From the NCBI GenBank assembly GCA_041300865.1, contig JBFYTF010000172.1, forward strand, positions 1 through 64,000: a stretch of 64,000 nucleotides of DNA, in the 5' to 3' direction. The DNA is from JAAYZQ01 sp041300865. Its GTDB lineage: Bacteria > Chloroflexota > Anaerolineae > JAAYZQ01. This document shows positions 8,550 to 15,926 of this stretch, in pieces. Made by a program: the position numbers and the translations under genes. Within the stretch, counting starts at the first letter, position 1, and the number at the start of each line of letters is the position of its first letter. The notes beneath the pieces are model-generated. The model saw only the letters and a program-made list of their open reading frames with translations. It ran no database searches and had not been told where the DNA came from.

Positions 8550-9161
8550 CTAGCGCTGCCCGGTCAATCCATACAGCATGAGTGCGCCCACGTGGTCTGC
8601 CAATTGGGCATCTCTGGAGAATCGGTGCTGCAGCTCAGGATCGGCGAATACATTCATAAAGGCAATGAAATAGAGGCGATACGCCTCTGCCGAGAGATTC
8701 CCCACAATCTGTCCCTGATCTCTGGCCTCTTGCACCAGCCCCACAAGCAGGTCTGCCAGTTTCTCCCGGGCGGCGGCGCGGATCTTGTTGATTTCAGGGT
8801 CGTTCAACAGACCTGCACTTCCGCCGAAGGCGGCAGCGTCCACGCCCGAGGCTCTCGCGTCGGTCATGATCTCCGAGATGGATTTGATGAATGCCGTCAA
8901 CCTGTCCCTGTACGACCGGTGGGGCCCCAGGGCCTGCTGGACGCGAGTGGCAAGCTGATCGACCATCGACGTCACAAATTCCTGGGCCAGCGCATCTTTG
9001 CTCTGAAAATTATTGTAAATGGTGGACTGCGACACGCCGGCTTTACGGGCAATATCTGCAATGCTTACTTTTCCGACGCCGAACTCGCTAAAAAGCTGCC
9101 AAGCGGCCCTGCGGATTTCTTCTTTGCTGTGCTCTCTGCGGCGCGTAAACCCATTAGTCAT
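8550..9161 (-). CDS. TetR/AcrR family transcriptional regulator
   Basis: Translation is taken from the ATG at 9159-9161 (203 residues), because the 62 upstream codons contain no domain-like sequence and cross the promoter region; AAGGAG precedes it. The helix-turn-helix is clear (KVSIADIARKAGVSQSTIYN, about residues 29-48). It is divergent from the glycosyltransferase gene at 9365 with 203 bases between them, the usual arrangement for a TetR repressor and its target. Its inducer is unknown. Confidence 0.88.
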   Translation of the reverse strand: MTNGFTRRREHSKEEIRRAAWQLFSEFGVGKVSIADIARKAGVSQSTIYNNFQSKDALAQEFVTSMVDQLATRVQQALGPHRSYRDRLTAFIKSISEIMTDARASGVDAAAFGGSAGLLNDPEINKIRAAAREKLADLLVGLVQEARDQGQIVGNLSAEAYRLYFIAFMNVFADPELQHRFSRDAQLADHVGALMLYGLTGQR

Positions 9162-9239
9162 TTCTGACTCTCCTTGGCGCTTGCCGGCTCGTGCCCTGAG
9201 GGCCCGGCATTGCAAGCTATGATGAGTCGAGCCATCGAT

Positions 9240-9267
9240 TTGACAATACCAGGATTCCGGGTACAAT
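9240..9267 (+). promoter_or_regulatory. Sigma-70 promoter of the UGT-type glycosyltransferase
   Basis: TTGACA (9240-9245) and TACAAT (9262-9267) are separated by 16 bases. Just downstream lies the perfect palindrome AATTCTAGAATT (9270-9281) and then a candidate minus-strand -10 box, TATAAT at 9282-9287, for the divergent tetR gene. The nonamer GATTCCGGG is repeated directly at 9253 and 9294, flanking this core. Confidence 0.75.
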
Positions 9268-9269
9268 GG

Positions 9270-9281
9270 AATTCTAGAATT
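9270..9281. promoter_or_regulatory. Candidate TetR operator between divergent genes
   Basis: AATTCTAGAATT is a perfect 12-bp palindrome between the two divergent -10 boxes, where a bound repressor would block both promoters. It is the best operator candidate for the TetR gene at 8550, but other weaker symmetries occur nearby (ACAATTGT at 9309). Confidence 0.5.
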
Positions 9282-9364
9282 ATTATAGCACAAGATTCCG
9301 GGATTACACAATTGTCGGTGAAGAGAACTCCCGGTTTCAAACAACACCAGGATAGGACACCTCC

Positions 9365-10621
9365 ATGCGTATTGCCATTATAGCCCCCGGCAGCCGGGGA
9401 GACGTCGAGCCTTATACCGCCCTGGGCAAGGGCCTGCAAGCGGCCGGCCACGGAGTGCGGCTCGTGAGCCACGAGGACTTTGAGGAGCTCGCTCGCTCAC
9501 ACGGGGTCGAGTTCTGGCCTATGGCCGGTCGCATTCAGGGTATTGCGCAAAGCCGGGAAATGCGTAACCGCATTGGCAAGGGGAGCTTTATCGCCGTTCT
9601 TTCGCAGATGGCCAAAGAGGCCAAGAGCAGGGCTGTGGCCATGGCCGAGGGTGGGCTGGCTGCCTGTCGCGGCATGGATGCAGTGCTCGCCGGCGTCGGC
9701 GGCCTGTTCGTCGCCCAGGCCCTCGCGGAAAAGCTCGATCTACCCGTGCTGCAGGCCTACTATATCCCCTTTACGCCCACCGGAGCCTATCCCAGCTTTA
9801 TCATTCCCAGGCCCCCGGCATGGCTCGGCGCCTCGCTCAATCGCCTGTCGTACCACCTCGCCCGGCAGATGATGTGGCAGGGCTTACGCCCGGCTATTAG
9901 CCAGGTGCGCAAGCAAGTGCTGGGGTTGCCGCCTGCTCCGCTCTGGGGGCCACGCATCCACGATGGTGGGCGGCGCTATCCAATCCTCTATGGCTTTAGC
10001 CCGGCCGTCATCCCGCCTGCACCCGACTGGGGGGCGGCCACACATGTCACCGGCTATTGGTTCCTGGACCCGGCTGAGGACTGGACGCCGCCGCCGGCCC
10101 TGGTCGAGTTCTTGGGGGCAGGGCCCCCACCCGTATACGTCGGCTTTGGCAGCATGAGCGACCGCGACCCGGAAGCGACTGCCGCTCTCGTGGTACAGGC
10201 GCTTGCGCGCGCCGGGCAGCGGGCCATTCTGCTCGCCGGCTGGGGGGGCCTGCGCCCGACCGATCTCCCGGCAAGCGTGTATATGCTCGATTCGGCTCCC
10301 TTCTCTTGGCTTTTTCCACGCGTGTCGGCCGTCGTGCATCACGGCGGCGCCGGTACCACTGCTGCCGGCCTGCGGGCGGGCGTGCCGTCGGTCGTCATTC
10401 CATTCTTCGCCGACCAGTTCTTCTGGGCGCAGCGTGTCTCTGACCTGGGCGTTGGCCCGCAGCCCATCCGCCGCAGGCAGCTAACCGTGGACCGCCTCGC
10501 GCGGGCTTTGCACACCGCGACCGCCGACGCGGCCATGCGGCAGCGCGCCGCTACTCTGGGTGCCACCATCCAGGCCGAAGACGGAGTGGCCCGGGCGGTG
10601 GCGATCATCGGTGGGCTGTAG
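9365..10621 (+). CDS. UGT-type glycosyltransferase (sterol/macrolide glucosyltransferase-like, GT1)
   Basis: The 418-residue protein has the two-domain GT-B layout. The N-terminal acceptor domain starts MRIAIIAPGSRGDVEP, as in sterol 3-beta-glucosyltransferases and macrolide glycosyltransferases. The C-terminal donor domain carries HHGGAGTTAAGLRAGVPSVV followed by PFFADQFFWAQRV, the nucleotide-sugar binding signature with the downstream D-Q that contacts the hexose. It probably moves glucose from UDP-glucose to a lipophilic acceptor such as a hopanoid, sterol or xenobiotic. The divergent TetR gene suggests induction by the substrate. Confidence 0.88.
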   Translation: MRIAIIAPGSRGDVEPYTALGKGLQAAGHGVRLVSHEDFEELARSHGVEFWPMAGRIQGIAQSREMRNRIGKGSFIAVLSQMAKEAKSRAVAMAEGGLAACRGMDAVLAGVGGLFVAQALAEKLDLPVLQAYYIPFTPTGAYPSFIIPRPPAWLGASLNRLSYHLARQMMWQGLRPAISQVRKQVLGLPPAPLWGPRIHDGGRRYPILYGFSPAVIPPAPDWGAATHVTGYWFLDPAEDWTPPPALVEFLGAGPPPVYVGFGSMSDRDPEATAALVVQALARAGQRAILLAGWGGLRPTDLPASVYMLDSAPFSWLFPRVSAVVHHGGAGTTAAGLRAGVPSVVIPFFADQFFWAQRVSDLGVGPQPIRRRQLTVDRLARALHTATADAAMRQRAATLGATIQAEDGVARAVAIIGGL

Positions 10622-10695
10622 CGCCTGCTTGTTTCACCCTGCCCCACGCTCTAGTGCACCGCAAACTCCAGGGCCGGTGCCCGCCGTTCATCGAC

Positions 10696-11931
10696 CTATT
10701 CATAGACCTTTTCCTCCCCCCGCTCCGCCTCTGCCGCATCCCCCTCCACGTCGCGTACAGCGCTTGCCCGGCCTAGCAGCTCGCGGTAGTATTCGCTCTG
10801 GATGATGAGGTCCATGATCTCGTTGGTGCCCGTCCAGATCATGATCAGGCGCGTGTCACGCAGCAGGCGCTCGATGGGGTAGATGTTGGTGTAGCCGATG
10901 CCGCCCAGGATCTGCATGGCGTGGTTGACCACCTGCCAGGCCGTCTCGGTGGCAAACTTCTTGGCTTCGGAGACCAGGCGGCGGCAGCGGGACGAGTCGT
11001 CGCCTGCGTCGATGGAGCGCGCAGCGCCGTAGACGAGCATGCGGGCGGCGTCGAGCTGGGTGATGCTGTCGGCCACCTTGAAGCTGACCGCCTCAAAGCT
11101 GCGGATCTTTTGCCCGAACGCCTTGCGCTTGTCAGCATAGCGGGCGGCGACTTCCAGGGCGGCGCGGGCCATGCCCAGGGCCCCGGCGGCGCTCGTCATC
11201 CGCTCGGGGACCATCATCTGATAAAAGATGGCCCCGGCGCCGTTCTCCGCGCCGACGAGGTTCTCGGCCGGCACGCACGCCTCGCGGAAGCGGATGCGCC
11301 CCGTGCCGCCGCCCCGCGTGCCCATGAGCCCGTAGACGTGCTCGACCTCCACGCCGGGTCCCCGCTCCACCAAGAAGAGGCTCAGCCCCTGGTGAGGCCG
11401 GGCCTTGGGATCGGTGCGGGCGTAGACCAGCAGCAGGTCGGCACCGTCGGCACCCACCACGAACCGCTTCTGGCCTTCGAGGACAAAGGTGTCGCCCTCG
11501 CGCCTGGCGGTCGTCGTCGTCCCGAAAAAGTCAGACCCGCCCCGGGGCTCGGTGAGCGCCTCGGCCACGGTCAGGCGTCCTTCGACGATGGGACGCAGCC
11601 AGCGCTCCTTCTGCTCCGGCGTGCCAAAGTCGTTCAGCGCCTCGCCGACGATGCTGGGCAGGGAGAAGAGGCAGGCGAGGGATGTGCCCAGCACTCCGAC
11701 CTCTTCCAGGGCGACGATCTCGTCGCACCAGCCCAGACCTCGCCCGCCGTATGCCGGGGGGAAGCGCAGGCCGAGGAGCTTTTGCCCGGCCAGCGCCTCG
11801 ACGTACTCTCGGGGATAGCGGACACGCTCTGCGTCCATGTCGAGGACCAGCTGCTTCGGCACAGACCGCACAAAGTCGCGCACCTCATCGCGCAGCCGCC
11901 GTTGTTCGGGGCTGAGGATGGCTTCCAACAT
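10696..11931 (-). CDS. Acyl-CoA dehydrogenase (isovaleryl/long-chain-type active site)
   Basis: All three acyl-CoA dehydrogenase domains are present over 411 residues, including ALTEPRGGSDFFG (FAD side) and the C-terminal RDTRLIMIWTGTNEIM. In short- and medium-chain enzymes the catalytic base is the Glu of YEGT; here that residue is Thr (WTGT). A Glu at residue 243 in PERMTSAAGALG lies where isovaleryl-CoA and long-chain dehydrogenases hold their base in helix G, so the enzyme is probably active and of that subtype. The ATG at 11929-11931 follows AAAGGAG. The preferred acyl chain is unknown. Confidence 0.9.
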   Translation of the reverse strand: MLEAILSPEQRRLRDEVRDFVRSVPKQLVLDMDAERVRYPREYVEALAGQKLLGLRFPPAYGGRGLGWCDEIVALEEVGVLGTSLACLFSLPSIVGEALNDFGTPEQKERWLRPIVEGRLTVAEALTEPRGGSDFFGTTTTARREGDTFVLEGQKRFVVGADGADLLLVYARTDPKARPHQGLSLFLVERGPGVEVEHVYGLMGTRGGGTGRIRFREACVPAENLVGAENGAGAIFYQMMVPERMTSAAGALGMARAALEVAARYADKRKAFGQKIRSFEAVSFKVADSITQLDAARMLVYGAARSIDAGDDSSRCRRLVSEAKKFATETAWQVVNHAMQILGGIGYTNIYPIERLLRDTRLIMIWTGTNEIMDLIIQSEYYRELLGRASAVRDVEGDAAEAERGEEKVYE

Positions 11932-11975
11932 GGCCGGAACTCCTTTCCGTTTAGGCTTGGTGGGGGGCCGGGCAG

Positions 11976-12446
11976 CTACCTATCGCGGCCCAAGGCCCGC
12001 ACGCGCTGCCACAAATTGACCACAAAGGCAATGGCGGCGGCCAGAAGCAGAAGACCGGAGAGGCCGGCCAGCACGGTGAAGGCTTCGACGCGGGTCCAGG
12101 TGTAGAGTGCCGGCCCGAGTCCGCGGAGGAGGGTGCCGAGGTTGAGGAGCGCGGCGGTCAGCCAGAAGAGCGGCTCGCTGCCGCGCTGTTCCTGGCCGTG
12201 GCGGCGGGCCGGGCCGGCCCCGCGCTCGCGGCCGATCTTGAGGGGCGGAAAAAGCCACCACGCCACCCCGAGGATGAGCTGCGTCAACCAGCCGATCACC
12301 AGGAAGTGAGCGTGGGTGATCTTGAGCACCGGGATAGCAGGCCCCAGGGGCAGCCAGCGATTAATAAAGAGCAGCGCGCCCAAGGTGGCGCCGACCGCCA
12401 GGTAGATGATGGAGGCCTTGATCGTAACGCGGGAGGTGGTTGGCAC
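11976..12446 (-). CDS. Four-helix membrane protein, half-size haem-copper oxidase subunit I-like (copy 2)
   Basis: The 156-residue protein has four predicted membrane helices. Helix 2 contains ITHAHFLVIGWLTQLILGVAW, ending in WWLFPPL, which resembles the His-bearing helix of cytochrome oxidase/NorB subunit I proteins. It is a paralogue of the next gene upstream, whose matching segment is SQLHILVVGWITQL. The GTG at 12444-12446 follows AGGAGAGG, nine bases after the stop of the first copy. A haem-binding or quinol/electron-transfer role is inferred; no catalytic Cu-B His set is visible in so short a protein. Confidence 0.7.
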   Translation of the reverse strand: MPTTSRVTIKASIIYLAVGATLGALLFINRWLPLGPAIPVLKITHAHFLVIGWLTQLILGVAWWLFPPLKIGRERGAGPARRHGQEQRGSEPLFWLTAALLNLGTLLRGLGPALYTWTRVEAFTVLAGLSGLLLLAAAIAFVVNLWQRVRALGRDR

Positions 12447-12455
12447 CGGCCTCTC

Positions 12456-12890
12456 CTAGGGCTCCATGGGCCGCACGCGGCCCCATATAAGCAGGCCAAA
12501 GCCAAGGGCTGCCAGGGCCTGCAGCACGCCGGCGAGGGCAACGGTCGCGGCGAGCCAGGGGCGGGGGCCCATGAGATAGAACGGCTCAAAGAGAAAACGA
12601 AGCAGTATGCCGGCGTTCAGCAGGATGAACACGGCCCACGTGAGCCTGTCCGACCCCCGCGGTGCAGGGTTCGCCTCCTTGCGAAAACGCGGGAACATCC
12701 AATAGGCGACGCCGATCGCCAACTGGGTGATCCAGCCGACCACGAGGATGTGCAGCTGGCTGAGGTAGACCGCCCGGAGCCAGCGAGCCAGGCCGAGCCA
12801 GCTATCGAGGGCCATGAGGGCGCCGAGGAGAAAGGCGCCGAGAAAGTAGAGGAAAGAGGTGCGAACAAAGATCCGGACGAGGGGTGGCAT
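12456..12890 (-). CDS. Four-helix membrane protein, half-size haem-copper oxidase subunit I-like (copy 1)
   Basis: From the ATG at 12888-12890 (GGAG upstream; a TTG at 12911 is the alternative) the protein has 144 residues and four membrane helices. SQLHILVVGWITQLAIGVAY then WMFPRF matches the second copy closely in pattern: His, VGW, TQL, GVA, MFP. Such short subunit-I-like proteins are annotated as hypothetical or cbb3-like; the conserved His could ligate haem. The two genes form a bicistron behind a perfect promoter. Confidence 0.7.
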   Translation of the reverse strand: MPPLVRIFVRTSFLYFLGAFLLGALMALDSWLGLARWLRAVYLSQLHILVVGWITQLAIGVAYWMFPRFRKEANPAPRGSDRLTWAVFILLNAGILLRFLFEPFYLMGPRPWLAATVALAGVLQALAALGFGLLIWGRVRPMEP

Positions 12891-12979
12891 GTCAGGGCTT
12901 TCTCCAATCAACGGCCAGCCAGAGGATGTCAGAGCGTTCCATCGATCCTGTCCTTTCCGAGTGAAGCTCGCCGATGCTG

Positions 12980-13008
12980 ATTATAACCCACATTCCTGCG
13001 GGTGTCAA
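12980..13008 (-). promoter_or_regulatory. Perfect sigma-70 promoter for the oxidase-like pair
   Basis: Minus-strand TTGACA (13003-13008) and TATAAT (12980-12985) are exactly 17 bases apart. The stretch 12891-13220 holds this promoter and the plus-strand promoter at 13114; nothing else was recognised there. Confidence 0.85.
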
Positions 13009-13113
13009 TCACGCTTAAAACGGGACGTGGTCCTGTCGGCACCGGGCAAAGTGCTGCGTCCGCCCGAGTCCGGCAATGAAACGGGGCTCCGGCTGCTGAG
13101 CGACGGCCCAGGA

Positions 13114-13142
13114 TTGTTTTCGCTCGGGTTTTGTGTTATACT
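13114..13142 (+). promoter_or_regulatory. Candidate promoter for the GerW-like/topoisomerase cluster
   Basis: TATACT (13137-13142) is preceded by TTGTTT (13114-13119) at 17 bases. The -35 match is only three of six, so the call is moderate. Confidence 0.5.
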
Positions 13143-13220
13143 CCGGGGCGTGTACGGGCTGCTTGCCCCCTCAGGTGATGGCACGGGGCGCGCGAGCCAG
13201 GCCAGGAAGGAGACGTACCC

Positions 13221-13574
13221 ATGCAAGAAGCCAAGCGACGAGCCACGAACCGCTTGCTCCGAGTGGAGACGGTGCGCGGCGAGCCCTATGAAGTCCGCGG
13301 GCGAAGGCTCGTCCCGCTGGCGCGGGTCGTCTCCTTGGGCAGAGCTTGGGCCACCATCGGCACCCATCGCATTGAAGGGCGCGGCTGGGGCGTGGCGTAC
13401 GTCAAGCCCCTGGCCATGATGGAAGTAACGCCCGGCGGCGAGCACCGCGTGGCCGTGCGGGATGGTACTGCCCGGGCTTTACTGGGCATGTACCTAGCAG
13501 CCGTAGCTGCCGCGCTGCTTTTTGTGGCCGTTCGTTGGCTGCTGCGAAAACGAGGGCCCGGCGGCAAAGCTTGA
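13221..13574 (+). CDS. Small C-terminally anchored protein, possibly GerW/YtfJ-related
   Basis: The 117-residue protein has a soluble N-terminal part with VRGRRLVPLARVV, loosely like the IPVSKV segment of GerW/YtfJ proteins, and one C-terminal membrane helix (about residues 87-107) ending in a basic tail RWLLRKRGPGGK. AAGGAGACGTACCC precedes the ATG. It lies 16 bases upstream of a clearer GerW-like gene and may be its partner. The function is unknown. Confidence 0.7.
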   Translation: MQEAKRRATNRLLRVETVRGEPYEVRGRRLVPLARVVSLGRAWATIGTHRIEGRGWGVAYVKPLAMMEVTPGGEHRVAVRDGTARALLGMYLAAVAAALLFVAVRWLLRKRGPGGKA

Positions 13575-13590
13575 AGGAAGGAGCAAGACG

Positions 13591-13968
13591 ATGCCTTTGA
13601 ACCGGTTATTCGACGCTGTCGAGAGGGTGCGCGACACGGCTCAGTGGCGCTCTGCCTTTGGCGAGCCGCTGTTGTTCGACAACAGGACGGTGATCCCCGT
13701 CGCGCAGGTCGGCTATGGCTTTGGCCTGGGTTTCGGGCATCCTGACGACATTCCCGAGGACGAGACAGTCCTGGCTGCTGAAGGGCAGGGCGGCGCGGGC
13801 GGCGGCGCCATGTCGCGGCCTCTGGGCGCCATCGTCGTCACCGATGATGAGGTCTATTTCGAGGAAGCCGTGGATGCAGGCAAAATCGCCCTGGCCGGCG
13901 TTCTCCTGGCCGGGGTGATTGCCGTGCAGGCCGCTGCCACGTTGCGGGCGTTGATGGCCCGCCGCTGA
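13591..13968 (+). CDS. GerW/YtfJ family protein
   Basis: The 125-residue protein shows the family pattern: AFGEPLLFDNRTVIPVAQVG, a glycine-rich FGLGFG stretch, a GGAGGGAM segment, then PLGAIVVTDDEVYFEE. GerW (YtfJ) is a spore germination protein in Bacillus, but homologues are common in non-sporulating bacteria with unknown role. A C-terminal hydrophobic segment (about residues 95-118) could anchor it, which is unusual for the family. GGAAGGAG precedes the ATG at 13591. The topoisomerase gene follows 13 bases later, so the three are probably one transcript. Confidence 0.75.
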   Translation: MPLNRLFDAVERVRDTAQWRSAFGEPLLFDNRTVIPVAQVGYGFGLGFGHPDDIPEDETVLAAEGQGGAGGGAMSRPLGAIVVTDDEVYFEEAVDAGKIALAGVLLAGVIAVQAAATLRALMARR

Positions 13969-13981
13969 GGTTGTGATCTGG

Positions 13982-15736
13982 ATGCTGGAGCAGTTGATCC
14001 ACAACGGGGTGATTGTGCCCGAGTCACCCAGGTGCGTTGGCCTGGTGCTGAAGGTGGATGGCCGAGAGGTGGCCCTCACGCCCAAGCAGGAGGAGATGGC
14101 GCTTGCCTGGGCCAGGAAACTCGGCACACCCTACGTCAAGGACCGGACATTTGCCCGGAACTTTATGACTGATTTCTGCCAGGCGCTCGGCCTGGAGCGA
14201 GTGCTTGGCGTTGAGGACGTGGATTTTGGACCGGCCCAACGGCTGGTCCAGGCTGAGCGAGAGGCGAAGGAGTGCCTCAGCCTGGAGCAAAGAAAGGCCC
14301 AGGCCGCCGAGCGCAAGGCGCTGAGAGAAAAGCTGAAGGAGCGCTTCGGCCATGCTATCGTCGACGGCGAGCGCGTCGAGCTGGCTAACTATATCACCGA
14401 GCCGAGCGGGATCTTTATGGGGCGGGGCAAGCACCCCCTCCGCGGCCGCTGGAAGGAGGGAGCCAGGCGGCAGGACATCACGCTAAACCTCAGCCCCGAT
14501 GCGCCCCGGCCTGAAGGAGAATGGGCCGAGATCGTCTGGCAGCCCGATTCCCTGTGGGTGGCGCGCTGGCGGGACAAGCTCTCGGACAAGCTGAAGTATG
14601 TTTGGCTGCACGACAGCGCCCCCATCAAACAGGCGCGTGAGGCGAGCAAGTTCGACAAAGTGTACGAGCTGGAGGACCAGCTGGACACGGTGCGAGCGCG
14701 CATCCAGCAGGATCTGTGCCAGAATGGCGAATCGGACCGGTGGCGCATCGCGACGGCCTGCTACCTGATCGACGCCCTGTGCTTGAGAGTGGGCGACGAA
14801 AAAGATCCCGACGAGGCGGACACAGTGGGCGCGACAACGCTCCGCCCGGAACACGTCACGCTGCACGAAGACGGGCTGGCCGAGTTCCGTTTCCTGGGTA
14901 AGGACTCGATCCTCTGGCACAAGAAGTTGGAGGTGCCCGAGGTAGTCCGCGAAAACCTGGCCGAGCTGATTCGCACCGCCAAACCCGCGAGCAACAGCGG
15001 CAACGGCGACCGCAGCCATCCCACACGCGACGAGCCCCAGCTCTTTCCCGATTTCAGCAGCCGCCACGTCAACGCCTACCTGTCGGAGGTTCTGCCTGGC
15101 CTGACGGCCAAGGTCTTTCGCACGCACCATGCCACGATGGCCGTGCAGGACTGCCTGCAGGAGTCCGGGGTCGCGGCCGAAGATCCGGAGCACAGGAAGT
15201 GGGAGGTGGCCAACCTGGCGAACCTGGAAGCGGCTATCCTGTGCAACCACACCAAGCAGGAACCGGCCACCTGGGACCGCAGTCGCAAGCGTTACCGGGA
15301 ACGCCAGGAAACGTCCAGGGAGCGCGTGAACAAGTACCGGGCCCAGGTGCGGGCCCACCGCGAGGCGCTCATCGCCCTGCGCGCCGAGGCCCGCCAACAG
15401 GAAGAAGAGGCCGGCCCCGAATCGGCCAAGAAGGTGCGAGCCAGGTACGAGAAAAAGCTCGAGGCAGCGAGGCGCCGCGCAGCGGCCAGCGAGGCTCAGT
15501 TGGAAAAGGCGCAGCTTGCCCTGGGCAAGATCAAGGTCCAGGCGGCCATCGCTGCCAAGAAGCGCACATGGAACCTGGTCACCAGCCTGAAGTCGTACAT
15601 CGACCCGCGCGTGTACTACGAGTGGGGCCGGGCCGTTGAGTATGACGTGCTGGAACGGTATTATCCTACGGCCCTGCGCCGCAAGTTCGCCTGGGTCAGG
15701 GGTGAAACCGAGGAAGAGGAAGAAAGCGAGGCCTGA
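13982..15736 (+). CDS. Eukaryote-type DNA topoisomerase IB
   Basis: The 584-residue protein matches the eukaryotic/thaumarchaeal Top1 family throughout, not the short poxvirus-like bacterial TopIB. Visible landmarks are EPSGIFMGRGKHP (core N-terminal lobe), YVWLHDSAPIKQAREASKF, LIDALCLRVGDEKDPDEADT, FLGKDSI, LTAKVFRTHHAT, ILCNHTK and LKSYIDPRV. The five residues equivalent to human Arg488, Lys532, Arg590, His632 and the nucleophile Tyr723 are R269, K307, R380, H423 and Y539. Between H423 and Y539 is a charged coiled-coil linker of about 100 residues, as in human Top1. It would relax positive and negative supercoils by transient 3'-phosphotyrosyl nicking. The ATG at 13982 is chosen over a GTG at 13973 on Shine-Dalgarno spacing. 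Confidence 0.9.
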   Translation: MLEQLIHNGVIVPESPRCVGLVLKVDGREVALTPKQEEMALAWARKLGTPYVKDRTFARNFMTDFCQALGLERVLGVEDVDFGPAQRLVQAEREAKECLSLEQRKAQAAERKALREKLKERFGHAIVDGERVELANYITEPSGIFMGRGKHPLRGRWKEGARRQDITLNLSPDAPRPEGEWAEIVWQPDSLWVARWRDKLSDKLKYVWLHDSAPIKQAREASKFDKVYELEDQLDTVRARIQQDLCQNGESDRWRIATACYLIDALCLRVGDEKDPDEADTVGATTLRPEHVTLHEDGLAEFRFLGKDSILWHKKLEVPEVVRENLAELIRTAKPASNSGNGDRSHPTRDEPQLFPDFSSRHVNAYLSEVLPGLTAKVFRTHHATMAVQDCLQESGVAAEDPEHRKWEVANLANLEAAILCNHTKQEPATWDRSRKRYRERQETSRERVNKYRAQVRAHREALIALRAEARQQEEEAGPESAKKVRARYEKKLEAARRRAAASEAQLEKAQLALGKIKVQAAIAAKKRTWNLVTSLKSYIDPRVYYEWGRAVEYDVLERYYPTALRRKFAWVRGETEEEEESEA

Positions 15737-15926
15737 CGCCGTCTGGGCTGTTGCAGAATTCGGGCCTTGCCTCCGGAGGCTCACGCCACATCGCCAGTTC
15801 CGGCGCCTCGAGAGGGATCTGCCAATCCCTCGCGAGCAGACGAAGACGGCACCTGCCGTCACCGAGAATGCAATAGCCGAGACGCGGACAGTCTGGCAAG
15901 AATTTCTGGTCCAGGAGGAGAACCAC

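Noticed and set aside
13982..15736. Poxvirus-like bacterial topoisomerase IB or a phage recombinase
   Set aside because: Length, the coiled-coil linker and the EPSGIFMGRGKHP core are specific to the eukaryotic/thaumarchaeal family.
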